A stretch of DNA of 64,000 nucleotides from Hofstenia miamia (Eukaryota; Xenacoelomorpha; Acoela), in contig SCFE01000028.1 of NCBI GenBank assembly GCA_004352715.1, positions 783,424 to 847,423 on the forward strand, read 5' to 3'. Positions 12,501-27,500 of the stretch are shown here, one piece after another; within the stretch, counting starts at the first letter, position 1; every line of letters starts with the position of its first letter. The notes below the pieces were generated by a model. The model had not been told where the DNA came from, did not search any database, and was given only the letters and a program-made list of their open reading frames with translations. A program made the translations under genes and the position numbers.

Positions 12501-15500
12501 ATCCTGTAATCTGAAAAATGCTCCGAAACAAAATGTTGATGGATAATGTCGATGCGCATGAAGTTGTCCGTTTGCTAGAACAGACTCAGAGGAAATTTTA
12601 AAAATGAAACAAACGTACAAGATAATAGACAATAAATTTCATTAATTCCAAGCAAGTAAGTTTTAGATTGAATAAAATGACAAGTCGTCAATGTCTGGAG
12701 GCATTAGCGATTAATTGGATAGGAATTTAAATTCTTAGGCGAATAAAGTGTCTAGAAGCTGTTATCACTGCAACGAGATATCAATAACAAATTACATTAT
12801 AGCGAAGGAAAGTAGCGGCGGAAACTTGCTATTGATCAATATATCAAAACAGGAAAGAATGACTCAGCTAATACATTCCTATATGCTTTCACCTATACGG
12901 GAATTAATGTATAAGGACGTTTTTATAAATAAAATCACTCATGACATGTTAAACACAGTCGAACCCCATCATCGTCTAGTTAACACAATGCAATTTAACC
13001 TCTGTATAACGAACGAGAAAAAGACGATAACTCTCTCTTTTGAGAGACATTAAGCTAAAAGTTCAAATTGCATCTGCTGAATCTAGCCACTACATTGACG
13101 CTTGCATATGTACATCGTCTTGTAGAACAGTGACGTTAGATATCCATGTCTGCAGCGCACAAGCATAATGTGATTTAGAGGCAGAAAAGATCCGGATGAG
13201 AGCGCTTGTAAAAGACGGTTTAAACTAACACTTATTAGTTCAATATATTTTTGGAAAATTCAGCTGCTGTAAGTAAAAGCTGACGATGTAATTTAAACAG
13301 CTAAGAGGTTTTACAATACATGTAAAACATGATTTGCATCATAAATATATGAAACATTGATATTGTTTACAATCTCTAAAACGAATTTGTAAGAACGAAA
13401 AATATTCGAAATATAGAATATTTCATTGAAAATTTTCGATTTTAAAAAACCGTGAGTAGGAAACATGTGCCAAGTGACTTCCATAGTATTATGAACATGC
13501 ACGTTCTGATGAGGAGAGCAAACGCCCCAAGTTGAAATGAAATCAACGCTTAAGATGGATTTCCTGTTCCAAAGTTGTGGAGTTGAATTTTTCATACTAG
13601 TATTTTTAGCTGAGCTCGAACGTATAGCCGTGCATGATTCACCGAGAGCGGAGTGTTGATGGCTTCGGCTCACTTGGTGGATATTATTAGATTTATCAAT
13701 CTCACCACATGGAATAAACCTCGGCGTGTGCAGCAGCAATAACTACAAAATTGAAATGATCCTGACATCAAGGATCACAAATACAATTGCACTACCTTTA
13801 TTGCTAATCAATGCAACGCTACTAGTTTCAGGCTACAAAGCATTAATTTGTTGATCAAATCAAACCCTCTATAATACACATTTGGAAGCAACAAAAATCT
13901 TAACGGGTATAGCACTTAGTGCTACTAATCAACCCAACTCGAATACTGTCAAGTAGAAAGAAGGCCTTAGATAGTATATTAATTGAAACACTGTCAATGC
14001 ATTTATAATATTACAAGAACTCTAATAAATATATTCTATACCAACGTATTAATTTGAAAAAATGAACATTAATGAAATAGATATCGTATATCGTGTACAG
14101 CCATTGTTAAAGTCCGGATACTATACTCATTACTCACATTGCAGGCTGGCATGCGCAAGAAAGTTCAGAAATAAAAGGATATTCGCTTGTTACACTGAGT
14201 TATTCATTCATAAGGCAGCAGTTTTCAGGAAAAAATTTTGCACATACACGAAGGACAGGTTATTACCCAATGAGCAACGAAAAAATCGAGAGAACATAGA
14301 ACTCAAAACAACATGTTACGATGTAATAGTAAAAAGTGAGCTCACAATCTTCAAGAAGTTACGTTCAACATAAATCACGTTAAACAATCACACGTTGACA
14401 CTAAAAGTCAGTCGTATTTGGCACTCTGTCATAAATAATGAATTTCTCAAGATTGACCATTGTCTATCTTATAATTTACAAAGCAGTATAAAGGCCTTTG
14501 TCAAAGAAACTCAACGGATACAGTATACCGAAAGCTTAGTTCATTTGCAGGCTTGAAGTAATGCTATGATGTTAAACATCAGCATGGCGGAAGGCAAACA
14601 GGTTGCTTATTGACATACATTATTTATGTGTCTACAATTGTTTTTAGTTGGGTTGAAATAAAACTGTCTATTGCACTCTCGCGCTCATTAAGCTTTATGC
14701 TTCACACAGACAATCGAGTAATAAACTAAAGCTAAATTTCGGCTTGGTGTTGACGAACTTACTTTTTCACAAGGTCTAAAAGACATTTCTCGAAATCGCT
14801 TCATGACAGCAAGCCCTTCATTCTGAGAATATTCTTCTTGGTTGGTTGATTCCGCCTCACTAGCAATGGCAACATTTCCCTCATTTCCAAGAAGCCATTC
14901 CATAGCTAAGTCAACCTTCATGCTAAAAACATAAAATGAGGCTAAAATATTAAATAAAATTATCAAAACTATTTGGCGGAAATATAGATCATACTACAAA
15001 ATAAAAAGTTCAAATAACCATACTCATTGTTGCATAACGCGATTTTTCCCTGCTCTGCATCAAAACCCATTTCAATCAACTGACGGAGTTTGAGTGGATC
15101 GACGGATTTCGATGATTTTTTCCCTGCTTCGATTACTTCTAAAAAACCAATTTTCAACTTTTTAGTACAAGGATATCATGATCATGCATGCGAAATTCGT
15201 TGAATATTGTTAATATTTCTCTAACAAAAAAGAATGCAGTGGTTAAATTTTGAGAGAAAAAATTTAAATAAAATTTACTAACTAATTGTAAGCGATGTAT
15301 TAAACAGTACAATTAACAGCAAAAACTAACTGTTCGAATATATTACAGAAATGATCTACTTCTTGGAATTTAAATTAATTATAAAATAAGTGAAAGGCCA
15401 CACTAAGTTTTCTTTTACAAATCATCTTAATATCCTATTGCAAACCTCTACCATTCTGAATGTCTGACATTTTGATATATTAAACATAATATTTAAAGGA

Positions 15501-18500
15501 TGAAATTTGCATACAGAAAAGGTTTTCTCTTACCGGCTTCCCCCTTTGAAAGGAAAATTAAGATTATTGATCTAAATGGAAAGCTTTTGTGCTGGGAACG
15601 TGATGGGAGGCTTTGCTAATGGGGGAAAACTACTCGTGTAAACGAAAATTATAATTTAAAACTTTATTAAACATTTGTAGCTAGCTTTTGTCCAAATATA
15701 TAAATCAAATTACGCTAAACTCATATAAATAAAATCAAAACTCTGAATCTCTCTGGGTTTAAATAATGAATTGAATATTAGTCACGTATGCAAAAAATGT
15801 GAGGCGAAATTTTAGATGTAGGACATCTTGATGCTCTGGAGCACTTGGTAAGATCGAACATTGTTCGTGAAGCGCTTGCGTCACAAAGATGACGAAATTA
15901 TCGTTTGGCAATCATAACGATAGATAGACAGTGCTGATATGCATGATTGTCTAGTTCCCACCGGATCAACCTATTTAAAAAATTAGGTTAAGGCTATAAT
16001 GCAAATTTTGCGGAAACTTCTTATTGAGGGTGTTTTTAATAAATAAGAAAGTAGCTCGCACGGAGCACTTTCAGAACCCCTGTAGTAAATGGACAGGATG
16101 AATTTAGACAGAAGAAAAAATACATTTTAAAAGGTGTTTGTCGATTTGCAAATCTCAAATACTTCGATCACCCACGCTCTTACTACAAAACATATCGATG
16201 CAAAGTGTAAATATGAATATATCAGAGATTACAAGTGAAATCAATTAAACTCACTTTGCGTAGTCAAATAATTTGCATTTTATTCAATAGAATAATTTAA
16301 ATAAGCCTTTTACAAAAAACTACTTAAAATATATGGATAATTTTATACAATATCAAAGGTGTTTTTTTTGCATTATATTCGAAAATCGGTTTTTCAAGTT
16401 GTCAATCTAAAGTCGTTTTCGAAGTTGAGGAAAGAAGCCCACAAGAAACTTCGTTCACCTGTGTCTAGTGATGGTACAAACGCGAAGACTTTCCGTACAC
16501 ACTCTGTCAGTTGGATACTGTTCTTTTTTCCTTTAAAAATTTTGGAGCTGTTTCTACATGCAACAACGCTTCTTTAGAAGCAATAGTGGCTTGAAAGGCG
16601 GCGTCGAAGCATTTGTGGTTCATCTATTCGTAAGACAAACTGCGAGAAAAAGTTTTTAACATTATTCAAAATTTCAAATTCTATGCTTAAAATTGTTGTC
16701 TTGAAATAATGAGCCAAATTTGGATCATTGTGCAATAAGAAGCTCAGTTATATCATAATTATTAAGTTTGAAATTTATGTGATATTTTCTTAGATTGACT
16801 GCTGCTGAATTGTTTGACTGCGTAGAAAATGAAGGTTTTCTGATAGTGCTACACCTGCAGATGGTTGTGAGAATGAACAAGCCAGTGGAGATGAAGACAA
16901 TAATACTGATAACAACTTTGACGCACTAAGCAGTAAACAACTTTTCAAATGCTACCTGTACTATATCAAAAGGGAATGAAATAAATTTCATTTGATGATT
17001 TGCACAATAAAGAGAATATAAAGGGATTAACTGTTCTAGATATGATGCAGTCACACTATTTGAGCTGTTTTTTGATAGGTTTTTTCATCATTTTCTTTAG
17101 TGAAAAAATTAAAAGATAATGGTTATGGACTACATTAAAACTGTCTAGGGAGTGACAATATGAGGTAAACATGGACCAGAACAAGACCTGATCGCAATAT
17201 TTAAAACCTGATTTGATTTGATTTGACGATGTGGATCTTTCTCTAATCAAATGATCATTAACATCAATCATTTTCTGACGGACAAACAGCAATTCATTGG
17301 TATTATTTAACGTCTTGGATTTTGCTCAAATCAAGGTGTGATTAACATCAATATTTTTGAATAATCTATCTAATCTTTGTACCAGAACCCGACCCGAAAT
17401 CCGGTCGGGTTGGTCGGGTACCCGATGTCACTCTCTAGAACTGTCATCCTGAATAGAACAGAGAATTATAAAATTATTATAAACGTAATGCAATATTGAA
17501 GTTTCCTATTCAAGATCAAAAGGAGTTTAAAAACCTGCCTAGAGGATCAATTTATTTTCAAAGAGATAAAAATACAAATATTTTGATAATTTCATGGAAA
17601 AACAATAGCATTGATAATCTAATTACCAGGTGCGATTCTGTTCATTCAATTGGGAAAGTCTCACTTTTGTCAAATGCTGATAAAATACAAAGAAATTTTG
17701 GACCAACCAAATACCATAAAACATGTAATATTACTATATGGGAGGGTTCGACAGAATTGACTAAAATATACATAATTACAGAATGGTTTCAAGAAATAGT
17801 GGTAGCCTATATTAACATTCTGTGTCAACTCTGCATTGCATAATGTATGGCAAATTTCAAGAGAAAATTCAAGCTCTGGTTATGATTATTTATCTTTCAA
17901 TAGGGAACTGCTACAATCATATTTAGGAATGCATGGAATACAGAAAAGAGTAAAAACTCTATTAGATATGACAATAGCCACTGGATTGCTGTGAATGATA
18001 AACAACTAAGATGCGCTGTTTGCAAGAGAAATTCGACAAGGAAGTGTGAAAAAATGCAATGATGTTTGTTTAAAAAAATTCCACACTATTTAATAAAGCT
18101 TTGGGTGATTTTGCCTATATATAGTCTAAAAATGATTCAAAGCAAACAAACATTTTTACATTTTAAACTATTTGGCTGATATTTGGACAAATTATCCGAA
18201 AGTAAATCAATTTTAAAAACTCTGTGGATTGTAGTGCGTTTGCTTTTCAAAAAAATATTTATGTCTAACTAGTTAATTTACTAGCATAAAATGCACCCAT
18301 ATATCCAAAAATAATTTTGGCAAAAATGGGTTAAGGGTGTCAATTTTTCCATACGCCTTTTTCAACATTCGAATGAAATTTTTTGTAATTAAGTAAGCTG
18401 TCAAGAATGAAACTGCATTACTTGAGCAAATTAAACCAAGACATTTCCGTTTTTATAAAATGCAAGGGGAAATGAATGCTTATAAAACCGTATTATTATT

Positions 18501-21500
18501 ATTTGATACGCTTAAGTAAAATACAACATCGTTTTCTTCGTCATGCAACACATTGAACACGTTGCAACTAAGTCCCAATTGAAACCACTATCATCAACAG
18601 TAAATTTGCCAATATAATCATTAATGTATTTATCAATTCCTTTTTCACGTATTTGCACAGAAATCTTGGGATTGAATTTATATTCAGTTGAATTCATGCT
18701 CGTTTTGTATTCATTTTCTAAATTATTTCCAACTTTCTCGCTTAACTCCTTGAGGTCGGGATATGATTTCTTCATTAGGCTTTCTTTTGAATGGGTCATA
18801 AGATTTGCTATTCGCTCGTGTAATAAAGACAGTCTATTTATATTTGCCATATGTTTTTCTTGCAGCCTTGACTTGATGTCTTGCATTGCAGCAATTTCAT
18901 TATCACATGCCTTCTTAGCTTGTTCGATTATAAGGTCGCGCCTTTTCTGACAAGACTCCTGGAAATCGTTGCATTTTTCTTCAATCGATTTCCATGCTTC
19001 CTCTGATTTATTGGCAAGTGATTCAATTTTAAGCAATTTTTCACGAGTATTTTCAGCATTTTTTAAAATCGCCGTTGAAATCTGCATTTTTAGTTCTTTT
19101 AAAGTTTTAATAGTATGGTTTCTGTGCTGCATTACAGCGCAAGTGACGCAAAAAAATTTTTTGCAAGATACTTTATTATGCAAAATGGTGCAATCCATGC
19201 ACATGATACTATCACAGTTCTTGCAAAAATTTGCTTCATCCGAGCAAAGCTCATCTTCACATTGATTGCAAACGTTTGGCGAAGAAGCATCCTTAGGCCT
19301 TTCTGAATTAATAAGTTGAGTAAGCTGTTTAGTGCGAAAATCGGGCTTAATTGCGGAAAAATTTGCAGGCTTAAGACATACAGGGCAAACATTCAACTTA
19401 CCATTCCTATTCAAATCTTCTAAACACTTCTTACAAAATGAATGAAGGCATGCCAACGCATATGGCTCATCATATATTTCCAAACATATTGCACAAGTTA
19501 CTAAATCCGAATAATCTGCCATTTATCAAAATGCGACTGTAATACAGGAAATTTTCTTGTTTGCTTTGAAAATAAACAATTCCAAAACGTTGATGATGTA
19601 ATGTCTGCAGCATATATAATTGAACAAACAATACATTGTAAGGAACAACATGTTATGAAAAATCAAACTACATGAATGCCTTAATGTTTATAAAGTAAAT
19701 GGTCTTAGTCATTAAATGAAAACTTTACTCAAATTGCACATTTATATAGGAAAGTTACATTGAATTTAAACGGCTCCAAAAATTCATAAATTCAAACCTG
19801 CTTCAATAAAAATTCCATAAATAATCTTGTCTAAATACTTACGCCCTTCGCCATTAAACAAAGGCTTTACAGTACAAATTATCATTAAGCTATAAGGGTT
19901 TTACGCATAATATCATTTTTAACATAGGAGCGAAAGGGCGGGAAGCTATTATCATGGAAATAGCAAAAATGCAAAAAATATTGGTTGCAAAACTTTGTAG
20001 CAGTAAAGATATAAACATTTCAGCAATTGAATACAACGACTTTTAACGGGATTTGAGAAAACTAAATCTTGGATGCTATGATTAAAGTTAAGACGATAGT
20101 TTTCATTTAATTTCTTCATCGAATTGCAAAAATCAATTTCAAAGTTTATTCAATTTTAAAGAATTGGTTTGCATTTGTCATATTGCGTTATTAATTTGTT
20201 ATTTAGAGCATAAATAAGATTGGATTGTTCTGATAATGTTTATAACTTCCTAACACCGAGCGAAATTGTCTGAAGAAGAATTGAAAATCTTTTTATTCTT
20301 CGACAAAAGCAATACTTTTGCTTTATCTAACGAATAGATTGACACACTCTTAAGTAACAAAGTCTCTCAGGGCACACTACATGAACACGATAATCAATAT
20401 CAAGAAAATTGATAATCGTGAAACTTCATCTCTTCCTAACCCGACATTAATACTTATGCTATTTAACGGAATGTTAATATTTTACGAATAAACTTCAAAA
20501 CAATCGCCAAATAGCAAGCTTTCCCTTCACAATAAACCGATTTCTAAAAACACAATTTATGAAATTTTTTTTACAATGCATATGTGATTTTACTATACTT
20601 AAAATAAAAATAATTAATCAGTAAACTTCCAAATATCTTCCATATGATCTATTCAGCTTGTAATAAACAAGAATGCACATTACATTTATTAAATAAATTA
20701 TTTTGGTCAGCAAAATTCGAAAAATTTACTCTTATCAATAGAATTATTTTAAAAATTCAAATACAATCTCAATTGTTTATTCTAGAATTTCTAAATAACT
20801 TTTCACACTTTGAAAAACAGCAATAATTGAGATTACAATATGATTTTGGACATTCTTGTCAATAGGTCTAGACTAGAGCTACCGATTCGTTTGCAGTATT
20901 AACCAATTAAACATTTTTTGTTTACCTTAGTCACACAATCATCACTTCAAAAATCACGTCCCTAGAAATAAACAGAAATTTAGAAATGCATCATAAATAG
21001 GGACGGCAATAAACACAATGTTCATAAACGGGTTTCTCCCGAAATCAAATTATTTTTTTAGGACACGTCTAGGCCACAGTACAAACCACCGATGAAAATA
21101 TTACCACCGTATATTTAGATGAAGAGCAATAAATATTTTCCTGTTTAATAGGCGAGTGGATTAACAAGCTACGTAAACAGTTTCCAGCTAAATATTTTGG
21201 AAGGTTAATGGTTGATAACTTTTGGAAGCGATAAACGGGATTACACCACCAGACGTAATTTTTGAACGAGGTGGAACCTAAATCAATGTTATCTCAGAAA
21301 TACAGTCGTTTGTAGTGAATTCACTTCAGATAACACTAAAATATGAAGAACTCTGGATTTATAAACAGCCTAATCTGCCGGAGCCTACACCAAAATAAAC
21401 TTTACTTATAGGAACTTGTTAAAGACACGGGATAATTTGCTAGAATTATTCGGAAAATTCGGCCTAACCTACAGAATATATTATATAAAATGAAATCTAA

Positions 21501-24500
21501 TGAATCACATGTATATTATATAATGCTTACTTTTGACTCGAACATGTATGAGTCGTTTTGCACTGGCCTCTGAAAGAATTATATTATAGACAATTACACA
21601 TCTATCTAAAGGACTGTCGAGAATGGCTCTTTATGTTCGGATATTATACGTAGACTTGTCAACGAGCCGAGTTGAGCCGAGCTTGAGTAGAGTATTGGAT
21701 ATATAACGAGCCCAAAACGAGAATTTTTTCAGCAAAGCAAATTTATAGTACTGCTTGTAAATTTGATTATGCAGATATTTCTTATTTTTTCATTCAATAT
21801 ATAATTCTTATAATCTTATTTTAGAAATGTTTATTAAATAATAGGAAGAGCTATGTAAAAAATTCTGGGAACGCAATATTTTAAAAAAAATATTGAGCTG
21901 AAACGAGCCTCACTGAACGATTATATGCGGCGAGCTGAGCCGAGCTTGAAAATTTCAGCTCATTGACAAATCTGATTATACTTTATAACAGGTTTCTATA
22001 ATTACTAAATCGCTTGTGAATTTTATCAGAGTCACATCTGGGATTTTTTTTGAAATAAAATGAACAATAGTAAATAAATAAAAATGCATAGTGGATGTGG
22101 AACACATTGCATATGAAAATTTACTAATTAATGGATATTTGTGAAATAACACCTGATTATTAACAGCGGGTGATTTCATGAATGGATTTAAACTACTCTC
22201 AAATTCAATTTGAGATTCGAAAACCCGGAAAATTCGAAGTTATTCACTGTTTACATTGTTATTGCTAGAATAAACCAAACGTAAAAACACATTTCTCAGA
22301 AATGTGGATTCAGAAGAAATAATACTGATAAAGCAGTTAACAAATTCTAAAGTGCGTCAGTCTGGTTTCCACGACAACAAGACGATGCGAATTTATAAGA
22401 AAATAATTTGGTCGGCACTCAGGGCGATGCATAAAATGACAAAAATAAATGAACAAACATTTATTACTTGGCAAAGGCAATTATGGGGTTAACAATTCAC
22501 TGAAAAGTCTTCGCTTTTAGTTTTGTTATATAATAGGCTAATGTGCAGATTTAATAAAAAATTAAATTCAGTATATATATATATATATATATATATACAT
22601 TCCGTGGAAAAAATACATTTCCTTAAAAAAATTTTTTGCATTTCGGTTTTTGCAATTATGTGAGAATCTTTTGTGTGCTAGACAGCCTGAATTTAATGGA
22701 TGACCTGTTACAAAACTTATTTGAGCATTGACTCGAAATTTTCACAGAAAGTATGTCCCGAACCAAAACGAATCCACTAAATTTTAGGGCTGGTACGAAT
22801 CATTCTCTGTCAATAAATTTAGTTATACACTAGTTGAAAGTGAATAGAGAGGATGTACCAAGAACGGAAAAGTACATTTCCATAATTTGTGAAAATAAGG
22901 AAAATTTTGAAATTTTCAAAATATGGTGAAACTTCGTTACATGTACTATTGAAAAACATCACATAAATTTTTTTAGCCTTTCATAACAAAAACGGGTTGA
23001 ACCTGCACTTCCGCGCTCGATACTATGGAAAATTGGGTTTTTCCGCAATTTATTAGCCTAAATCGCCGTTTTGCAATACAAAACGCGGAATATATGTATG
23101 TATGTATGTATGATGTATGTATATCAATTCTCGCGGGGTTGGCAAAAAGTGTATTTTTTACAAAAAAACGTTTAAAACAATTTTTCTGCTCTTATACCCC
23201 GATTACACGTGACATGAGACATGCATGTCTTGTGTTTTTAATGAGCGAATGTCACGTCTAAACACCCAAAACACGCGACAAGTAGAGAATGTCGCGTGTT
23301 TTGGGTGTTTAGACGTGACATTAACTCATTAAAAACACAACACATGCATGTCTCATGTCACGTGTAAACGGGGTATTAGACAGGTCCACCTCAAGGTACT
23401 AAAATTTTACTGAAAATACATATAGTAGCAAACACTGAATTATGATAAACATCAAGTACATTAAAACCCATTAAAATTTAAAAAAGATGGTAATTTGATT
23501 TCGTCGAATCACTAAATTTGAAAGTTTTAAACAGCCACCAGACATAATAACTTTCGTTAATTTGTTGTCAACTTGGTCAGAAGATCACAAATATATACTG
23601 TACACAGCATTAGTATGGTTTATGAAGTTTATACACATTTAGAAGTGAATAATCTAACCTGTAGCCTCTTTGAACATTTCAACAGCATCATGGTCGTAGC
23701 AAAGTATTTTGTAGGCTACGTTTATTAAGGTAATCAGAATCTTGCGGATATCACCGTGAAACTAAATAACTTTTTCACAGATGTATATATAATTTCAAAA
23801 AACTTGAAAAACTACATTCAAATCAACTCAAATTTGTTTCATTATCACAATTACCTCCTAACAATGTGAAAAATTTATTAATAGCTCAAAAATACATGCA
23901 AATAGAAATGAGCGATTGATAAGTTTATTTATTACCTGTTCAGAAACTATCACTTCTGAGCCGGCAAGCATGTACAGATAGAGCCGGATTTAAGCCTTGT
24001 GGGAGCTGAGATAAACGTGGAGGGAAAATTCAGGCCCAAACCCGGCCCACCACGATTCATTTAAATCAATATCAATTCGTCCAATTTTATAATACTTATT
24101 AAAAAATTTCTTCAATTTTTCGGTTTGGCATGTTAGAAACTTTTAATACAATATACCCACTGAAATTAAAGATAAGTGTAAATTTAGTAGAGTATATGAA
24201 CCTAAATAAAAATTCAAAATGCAAATTGTATATAGCATTCACTGCATTTACTTTGACTTTCATCCACAGTTGCATAACAGTCCGCTTTTTAAATTTTACA
24301 TAGAGATCCAAATTTGAAATTTAAATCTTTTTACCAATTCAACAACTAAAGAATTCAAAAATACTGAATATGTTTTAACTCTAATTTGTTCATTTCTAAA
24401 AAACATGTTATGTATCACACGCTCTACTACAATTTGTTTTTGATTTGTCTGTAATTTTTCTCTGAAATATAACCATGTTCATTTCCTAGAATCGTCAAAG

Positions 24501-27500
24501 ATATCTCGCTTTGAATTAATGAACGACAGTAAAGCTGTCATTCAAAGAAACGCAGGTGGAAAGATCAATGTGTTGATTTGAAAGATTCGCTTGTTGCTTT
24601 AAATCAAAGCAAAAACTAGCAAAGAGAGCAGATTTTTGCACTAGAATAAAGTGAAAATGCTAAATTTTGTTTGGATTCTCATCGTCACATAACTTTGTTA
24701 ATCCGATGGATCATTCTGTGTAATTATTTAGTTTGCTATTTTTTGTCCAACTAAGATTAAAAATGCATTCCTCCTCTTTCTGAAGTGTAAAAAATTTACT
24801 AAAGCTACATTATATAAATATATTGCCATTATTTAAACGTCTCATACATAAGACGGATTATTAAAAGGAACACATCTCTTTCCAGTTGTGGTTGGTGACC
24901 TCTAGACATGTGTCCTTCAAGACATCTCAGTAAATCCTACTTCCTCTTACCAGAGACAGACAAACACATCTGAGGCACATTCCATTAAGGGCAAAAAAGT
25001 ACGTTTAGCGGTAGTGTAATAAAATGTGTGTCAAAATATTTTGCATGTTTTAAAATTCACTCTTTTTGGTTTAGAATCGCAATATCCTTAGCCCAATAAA
25101 ACACACATTAAATGTAGCCGGGAACTAAGTATAAGAATTGATGATACATAATTTCAAAGATGGTAAAAGAAATAAAACATTTCGCTTGATATCGTAATAG
25201 ACTGATAGTGTAAACAAAATTTGAGATTCAATTCATTGTTGAAACCACATGCACTTTTTCAATAGCCAATGAAATAGCAACTAGAAATGTGACGCATTTG
25301 TTTACAAATTTTCAAAATTTACTATTTGCCAAATAAATGCGCCCTCTTAGCACGAAGCGCTGAGCTAGGACCCAGTTCACCCAAAATTTAATTAGGTTTG
25401 TGCACATAAACTTTAAATATTATTCAGCAATTTCTATTGAAATTATAACTATATAATTTAAACCAAGCCCAAAAACCATTTTACAAGCATTCAATGATTT
25501 CTATGTTGAATTAGTTTTTGTAGAACATGACAGTAGAAATAATTGGAGGCTGTCCCATATTTGTCAACAAGTACAGGCTGTTCATTTAACAGTGATAGAT
25601 ACACACACATTCTTATATGTTCTAAAATCATGTTGACGTTTAGCATCTGTTTTTGAGTAAATTTAATTTTAACAACATGCTTTGGTTAGTGATTATCTCA
25701 AAACTTGTCAGATTGACTTCAAACTACTAAAAATATGCAAATGCGTTAGTGCACACGATCATTTTAAGCAGGAGAAGAATATGAGTAAGTTAAAAAAATT
25801 GCAATATGCATTTTTAGTCTCAGCATTGTTGGGTATATTTTCAATTTCAGTGTTCATATACCTGGAGAACAGTGTAATGTCACAAAAACTGGAAAATAGC
25901 CACCCGCGGCCGACTACCCATCAGATGTCAACTCACTTGGTTCTACTGGAACCAAGGCAAACTTTTATTAATTGCACAAATTCACAAGACTATTTAAATA
26001 ATGAATAAGTTGAAAACAACTTTGAAACTAAATTCAGTTAAAAGTAAACGAACAACAACCCCTGTGCCTGAGCTATTGTTAACTAACGATAATGATTGTG
26101 GATTTTGAAGATCTTTTGTTAGATAAAATACACAATTCAGAAAAACGTGGATAAAAAGATCAATAAATTTAGAATCTATAAACAGTCAAAATATCCCAAA
26201 CATAATTTTACTGTGTTTAAAGTTGAAAAAAGATTAACCTTAAATTGCACTGGTATTCTAGAAATGTTCAATTTGCCCAAATTTTACAGTATTAACTTAA
26301 ATAGCATATAAAGTTTTGTGTAAATCTGTTTCTGGCATATCCAGCTGATTTTTGAATATTCATGACACATAATTTTAAACAAAAATACAAAATATTGCCT
26401 TTTAATATATAAAATTTCCAAATTTAAAGATCTGTTATTTCTATGCGTGTGACAATTTCCCATCTTCAAATATGGAGTCGGAGATCAATGATATGAATGT
26501 AATAATGCTACTTAAGTTCTTACAGTATAGGTTACAATTCACTTATTTAATATTCTATGAAATATGTACGAAGTAAAATCAACGAATGACTAAGTGCTTG
26601 TAGAGGATAAAGTAGTAGTTCTACTACTTAATATGCGTCATTTCACTCAAAATTCGCACCTGGAGTTGCGAAGGAAAATAAGCGATGTCTACGGCGGTGT
26701 TTTCCGCTTGCAATAAAATGAAAACGTCTATGAAAAACAAAATTAAGAGTAACATATAAAAGTTTTACAATAGATTACCACCAGTCTACTTCCATCAAAT
26801 ATTTCTCATCAAACACAATTTGAAAGATCAAAGAAGTGCGTATCACGACATTTAAGTAAAAATGAAAAATTGAAGAACTCTAAAACGTTTGAAACATTAA
26901 AATCAGTCTTTAAGCACACTTCCCGTTTCACAATTATTCACAACCGAATGCAGTGCAGGGCTGTAAATGGGTCAGGGTATTTTGACCCAACCTAACCAAA
27001 CCCAAAGTTCAACTAACGAAGTTTGATCCAACCCAAACCAAGTTCTTTCGAGCTGTTAATGAGCTTGACGCAACCATGATCCAACTACAATATCCATATT
27101 TGTAAAGGCTTTCAATTCATAATCAATAGCCATAAACAAGCTTGAGAAAAACACATAAAATGGATTAAAAAGCATAAATAGATACATAGTACAAAAACTT
27201 AAATACTTTTATACTGAAATTGAAAAAATTAACAAAATTGATAACTTTCCTGCAAACGTGCATGTATGTCTGTCAATGACCCAATTATAACCCACATTAC
27301 CATGAAACATTGACCCGACCCATTTATATATGTTTGTGCATTTAATGCTTGGCCAAACCCACGTATAGGCTAAGACATGAAGTAAAGGTTGCCTACTATA
27401 GTTCTTTACTGAGAATGAAAGTAAACTAAAATAAAGTGATGTGATTCACAAGATGCGAAATTCTGAAATAACGAAAAAACAGTAGTGTTCTAAACAGTGT

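Noticed and set aside
12748-13053. 101-codon plus-strand frame starting at a GTG/TTG-type codon
   Set aside because: No motif, no splice sites and no ATG near its start; length is not exceptional for the window.
18624-19306. Plus-strand open frames of 63-108 codons
   Set aside because: They are antisense shadows of the RING/B-box gene.
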